Origin: Stratiolaelaps scimitus
Taxonomy: Eukaryota; Arthropoda; Arachnida; Mesostigmata; Laelapidae
Assembly (NCBI GenBank): GCA_019614645.1
Contig: JABWDB010000013.1
Coordinates: 7,597,861-7,661,860 of the forward strand
DNA length: 64,000 nt
Direction of reading: 5' to 3'
The notes beneath the pieces were generated by a model, which was not told the origin of the DNA, searched no databases, and saw only the letters and a list, made by a program, of their open reading frames with translations. Below, in pieces: positions 58,948 through 64,000 of the stretch (the first letter of the stretch is position 1; each line of letters opens with the position of its first letter). The position numbers were made by a program, and so were the translations under genes.

Positions 58948-61356
58948 TTAAGTGGGAATCCTTCCCAGGCACCAATGGACGAGTTCCCGTGCTGCTTCAG
59001 TAATCTCTGATATATTGGCTGGTTCTGCGGGAAAGGGAAAGTCGCTCGATCGGCGTTCAAGTTGGCGACGCATAGCCGCTCGAAAAATGAAATAAATCAA
59101 AGCCTTGTCGGAGTTGTCGATCCATTTCGTTTCCTCTGCGCTTGGCATGGGAAGAAATGCGAAAAACGCCAAAAAAAGACGGAGTCTGCAATAATGGCAA
59201 TGTCATTAATTGGCTTCCCTAATTTAAATGGAAGAAGTAACTTCAGAGGTGAGTAAACGAGCCTAGAACGAAACACAATGAACTAGCCGCTGCTTTATCT
59301 CGAATATCGATCAGTCCCGTTAAGAGAAAAGGAGAAATTGAATAGAAGAAACGTAAGTCCTTCCTTCTGGTCTTGATTCTAAACAAAACTGGGGTCATAT
59401 TTCTAAACGATAAGGCAATACCGTAAAGTTCCAGGTAGCAGGGACTTGATACAAAGCAGGAGACGTCGACTATGAAATTTAAATGAAACATGGCATGAAC
59501 GTCTTATAATTTGTCCTCTCGAGACTTCTTTCGACTGCCTTACCACACCTTAGAATAATGCTTGGAAAGCTAAATCAACTATCTCAACAATCAACAATTT
59601 CAATACAAGCTAACGTTTACTTTACCTAGTTCACTTGCTACGAATTTAATGTGTTGCCTCTTCAACGAGCAATGTGCAGTGTTCACTCACTCGCAATCGA
59701 TGGTTGGAAGGTGGTTCTCCTCGTTACAGATTGCCTTTTGAACTGATACAGCATTAGCCAGTATTAAGGCAAAGACACTCAGTCGTTTGGGCTGAGCTGA
59801 TTGCTGACCCTCCCATCCAAGTGCAGGAGAGAGTGCCACTGGAATAATTGAGTGGCTCCTATCAATAGACCTGTAGTCTTCGCTAACATTACAAACATCT
59901 TCGCTCCACTTGAACGTTACAGAATCGAGTTTATGCTCCGCAACCACATCCGCGGCTTGCGAGGTAAGGTTGGTCACGAAGGAGGGCGAATATATGAAGC
60001 TGACGGACTTCGTTGAGAGGTCAGTCGACCCTTGGAGACGAGCCATTGACTTGGACCACGTGTCCTTGACAGCGATATTACTGAATAGTAGGGCATTCGA
60101 AAGTGAACAGAGCGTTGCCAGGTTATACACCCAAGCCTGCATCATCTTTTCCCCCTGCTCAGTGCTAATGTCCGGGCATTCGTCCAAGTTCCTGCAGTAC
60201 CCACGGACGACAAACCAGACCATTCGTAAGTATGGGTCTGTATAGATTGCGTGAGCCTTACCTTCATTCAATTCGGCTTCGGCCTTCTTTAAGGCTTCTA
60301 GGATGCCTTTGTTATAAGAGAACAATGCTTCCAGTTTTGCAAATTTCCTAAGAAAGTCAATGGTCATCACTTCAACGTCTTTCGTTACCAGGCCTTCCTT
60401 TGCCAACATCCCGTAAGCGACCATCAGCGGATACTGCAGCTTGGATAGACTTGGAAACTCTTCTAAATTTCTTTGTATCAAATTTATCCGATCCTGAAGG
60501 GTTTCGGTAGTGAACGGATAGCCTATTTCACTTTGATTCAGGCTTTGCATCAGCTTCGCCATGGCGCCATCACAGTTCGCTGCAATCGAAATCAATGAAT
60601 GGTATTGGCTTAAGGAAAAAACCTTCTTTCCGGATAATATAGGTGGATGTCCTAATAAGAGACCTCGCATTATCGAATCAGACCCTTTCTTCGACCTCAT
60701 AATTGGATTGCCCGATATTTTCGGTGGTCCGACCGTGCCGACAAGGTTCTACTGATGAAATGATCGGTGCGAAGAGAATTCACTTCTAGCCAAAGATAGC
60801 AACAACAAACTCCTTAGGTCATATTTGTTGCCTATGACTGATCCTGAAGGTTCTACAGTCGATTATATAATACAACCTTTCATCTAAGCAATAAGACTGA
60901 TCGAAAAAATGGCACCAATTAATAAATGGCGTTTACTGCACCACGAGCAATGAGTCTTTAGCAGGGGTCTACTTTACTCTAGTAAAAAATAAGCGAGGAA
61001 TGGGGGGCATAAAACATTAATATTATAGATAAACATTGCCCCATTGTTCCTAAACGGGACCAGCCCTTAACGGCACGGGAATCAACATATCCAACGGCCG
61101 ATCACTCTCGCCGTCTCCGTCTCTGTAAGTGGCATTCGACATCACCAGAAAAACTACTTTCCCCCATTTTTCGTGTTCTCATTGGCTTCAAATGATTGTT
61201 TATAGGCATGCATATTCCTTGGTAAGATATTCACTCAAACTCTGGTCGTAGCCAACTGGAAGAGAGAGCACTCAGATATCTAACTATAAAACTTCCTGAA
61301 ACAGGAGAGGAGATTAGCCAGGAAACTGGGACTCTGGTTACGCGGCACACTTAACG

Positions 61357-61453
<97 letters not shown>

Positions 61454-64000
61454 ATATATAAGAAGATCAGAAACACGTTTAATACATATTAGGTTGAGGT
61501 GTAAGTTCCCGCGGTTTCATAAACAATAGAAAAATGACGCCCTCAGATAGATTTAAACCAATTCACATATTTATTATGTACTCCCCGTTGTTGTTCACGA
61601 CCTTCACCCACCATTCGATGAGCTGATGGATTCCATTTACAAAAAAAAAAAAATTGAGTTAAAATAGGCGACCAACTCCCGTTCAAGGTCCTCTGAATCG
61701 ACGAAACGCCGCTCACTCAACAAATTTGCCAGTGAACGAAACAGGTGGTCATCTGTTGGAGCAAAGTCTGGCGAATATGATGGTAAAGGTAAAGGTTTTA
61801 TTGGTTTATTGAAGGAGCTGCAATTTTACAATGCTTAAGCTCTCTTATATGTCACGGGTGCGCAAAAACTTCCCATCCGAACGCTTCGAGTGCCGCTTTG
61901 GTGTTTTTCGCGGTGTGAGGTTTTGCGTTGACGTGGAGGAGGATGACTTGGCCTGGCCAGTACGGTCTCTTCATCTGAATAGCCTCGTTTACCCGATGCA
62001 ACTGGGCTATGTAGGGGTCGCCCTTGCGGTAGCGGAGGCGGTTAGACCACGGTGAAAGCCGAAGAAAAGCAGGTGTCAGAAAGGCACTTGTTTATTGACT
62101 GGAATCTCCATCTTTCGAGCCTGATTTTGAGTTGAAATCCAGTTCACAGCGAAAACCGAACTCCGCAGGCGTGTAGAGCGGGAAAAAAGCTTCGAAACCA
62201 GTCGGGTTCAAAATAAGTAGAGAGGACCTTCGTGGAGAGCGCAGCAGGTTCAAACGAACCGCGGAAACTTATACCTCAACTTATATATATATATATATAA
62301 GCGTGTCTCTGACGATCTTCTCGTATATATATATATATATACGAGAAGATCGTCAGAGACACCCAGCTGGTTCTACAGGAACGCTGACGAAAACGTCAAA
62401 TTCAAATCAATGCACTCTGTCGCAATAGGATATGTGGACAACCAGTTGCAATTAAGCGCTTTTAAAAATGCTCAAAGTGGCTCGCGATTCTTTAGCAGGA
62501 TACATACGGTGTCGCATCAACAATTGACCCGGACTATACTCGAACTTCATTCAAGAAACTGAACCGAGCGAATATGAGCTCAGCTATTGGTAAGTGGAGA
62601 GCGAGTAAATCAAGCGTGAACCGGCACAATACAGGCCGATTATTACATTTCCTATCATTGGTACCCGACTAAGAGAAAGCTTTCCGCACCACTCCTTCAC
62701 TAGCGCGTACATGAATTCTGCGCTCTAAACAATTGTGATGACTGAAACCACTATTCAAATTGACTATGTCAATCAGACGCAGCTTTTCCGTGCAAATTTG
62801 CTTTACGTCTTGTGCTTTTGAGTTAATGCTTACCTTGTCTTAGGACACAGTATCCATTAAAGAACAAAGGTTTCCCTTTTTGGCCCTTGGGTACAGCGCA
62901 TTTCTTTGAGCAGGAGACGCTTCCTTTCTGTACGTAGCCCGCAAGGCATGGATAAAAAGTCATCAAACCCTTGCAATGTTGATTCTTTGTGCACTCCTCC
63001 TCTTCATGCGGTTCCAGATGAACGAATCCTTCCGATTTGATACCACCTGTTAAATTGGGGTAACGCTAGGTGTGACTAGACGAATTTCCAAAATTGACGA
63101 CACACAACTGCCTACTTGAGAACAGTACGTGAACCACGATATCTATACCCAACTGGGTCCCCATGTATAATTAAATGGACCCCAATGCGTACCCAACTCC
63201 CATTAGAGTTGATAATAACGAAAAACTAATCAATTCACTTGTGAGTGGGGCCGAAACGTAACAGTTTGGACAATTTGGAGATAAACATTTTACACTTTGG
63301 GGAGACGTGGTGTTGCAGAAGAGGAAGGTGATGCAGTGCCTAACTCTTGGTCATATTAGCCTTGGACTAACTGAAATGAACCTTGTCCACTGCCAGCCTC
63401 TTTTTATTAGCAGATACATGTTGGACATGCCTGAATTTCGGACTAACTTAAATATCTTAAATATACAAACTCAGATCCAGAATTAAGAAAATTGTAGATA
63501 GAGTGCAGCTTTCTTACGTTGACAAGAGAAGTTCGTGAACGTGGCCGGTTTTGAATCGTCACAGAAGGGTGGACTCGATATTGTATCGGTACATACGTGT
63601 TTTATGATCTCCGCACAGGTAACGGGGCATTCTGCCGGTTGCCCTATATAAGAAAGACCTTTGTTAAAACAAAATCGGTGCTGATGCGGTGGCTATGTAC
63701 CCATTCCCGCTTATCGATTTTGTCTCGCTATCTATGCAGTTGATCCGGGTTAAACCGCCTATTAATTATATAATAGTTCATCCAAAGATTGATAATTGTG
63801 TATGTGTGTGTGTGTGTGTGCGAGTAGTGACTAGTGAAAAAAAATAAAAAAAAATAATAAATATATAGTCTAGGATATGTACTCGTCACGCTTTGTGAGA
63901 TATGTTATGTATGCTGTAAATGAATGCTTTGACTTACCACATTTCTCGTGGTGTATAAACGAGACGAAGGAGAATACGTCCTTAAAACAACGGTTTGTGT
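58948..64000 (-). CDS. Type II membrane Kazal/Cys-rich family, copy 4 (5' end beyond window)
   Basis: Exon 6 59185-58948, exon 5 60579-59691, exon 4 63046-62834, exon 3 63643-63518, and the start of exon 2 (donor GTAAGT after 63938) running off the edge. All visible exons are open and keep the phases of copy 3. Exon 5 is 18 bases (six codons) shorter than in copy 3. Its centre (about 60120-60440) encodes a very different sequence, for example EALFSYNKGILEALKKAEAE against KKIIHSLFPNNTGIRDDLKV. The motif C-x4-DECP-(D/N)-I and both flanks are kept. A second small patch (EDVCNV for GLVCRV) lies near 59890. Exon 6 shares the AEPAN-type segment with copy 3. Function unknown. Confidence 0.72.
61362..61460. 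repeat. Long (TA)n tract
   Basis: Nearly 50 TA units with one interruption, at roughly the position where blocks 1 and 2 have about 12 units. Confidence 0.9.
61490..62282 (-). mobile_element. Deleted mariner element with nested SINE
   Basis: Terminal inverted repeats TAGGTTGAGGTGTAAGTTCC (left) and its near-complement at 62258-62282. On the minus strand the transposase C-terminal half is readable: VILLHVNAKPHTAKNTKAAL then GWEVFA. After the SINE it continues SYSPDFAPTDDHLFRSLANL and a decayed tail near the left end. The N-terminal half is absent, so it is a deletion derivative of about 0.8 kb. This family differs from the GGCTGACCC mariner elsewhere in the window. Confidence 0.82.
61783..61853 (-). 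mobile_element. SINE 3' fragment nested in mariner
   Basis: A 71-base insertion that is the reverse complement of the body and tail of the SINE at 13525-13675, including the GTAAAGGTAAAGG tail. It splits the mariner transposase between WEVFA and YSPDFAP. Confidence 0.75.
62303..62362. repeat. Perfect 60-bp palindrome with (TA)n centre
   Basis: Arms gtgtctctgacgatcttctcgt and its exact complement flank a TA-repeat centre. The right arm continues into sequence homologous to 7210-7230. Confidence 0.85.

Larger units (their letters stand above)
58530..63110. repeat. Segmental duplication block, copy 4
   Basis: Nearly identical to block 3 up to about 60120, then more divergent, with an extra mariner insertion and a much expanded (TA)n tract. 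From about 63105 it matches the block-1 right end (8421-8500). Confidence 0.8.

Overview
The window is nuclear DNA of an animal, most likely an arthropod and possibly a mesostigmatan (Varroa-like) mite. Coding regions are split by short GT-AG introns. The mobile elements are mariner, Tc3-like, R1-like and restriction-endonuclease-type LINE remnants plus tRNA-derived SINEs, and (TA)n tracts are everywhere. The arthropod assignment rests on this mix; the mite assignment is only a guess from general look. No operon, CRISPR array or intact tRNA/rRNA gene was seen.

Layout. A conserved housekeeping island lies at about 9-22 kb: mitochondrial ClpP (+), ribosomal protein S20 (-), the mRNA-export adaptor ALYREF/Aly (+) in head-to-head arrangement with RpS20, and an intronless secreted or membrane-anchored protein of unknown function (+). 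Everything else (0.2-8.4 kb and 22.7-64 kb) is a segmental-duplication array. It carries four copies, all on the minus strand, of one gene that I reconstructed from splice sites and reading phase: copy 1 at 4.4-8.1 kb (5'-truncated, broken), copy 2 at 26.4-38.7 kb (all six exons, exon 5 broken), copy 3 at 43.9-53.6 kb (all six exons open, predicted 699 aa) and copy 4 at 58.9 kb to beyond the right edge (exons 6-3 open, exon 2 cut by the edge).

The predicted protein is a type II membrane protein: an acidic, Ser-rich cytoplasmic tail of about 100 residues, one transmembrane helix, an 11-Cys module, a Kazal-like module, a 6-Cys module, and a roughly 380-residue C-terminal domain that I cannot assign. 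Introns 1-4 are all phase 1, so the three Cys-rich modules sit on symmetric 1-1 exons. Between copies 3 and 4 the middle of exon 5 (about 110 residues) is replaced by a very different but alignable sequence, while the flanking exon sequence is almost identical. That pattern suggests diversification of an ectodomain patch combined with gene conversion, and it is the best candidate for an undescribed system here.

The spaces between copies are packed with shared transposon remnants. Copies 2 and 3 share the same mariner, R1-like LINE, Tc3-like and endonuclease-type LINE insertions, so the 15-16 kb unit was duplicated after those insertions. Exon coordinates were read by hand and may be off by a base in places.
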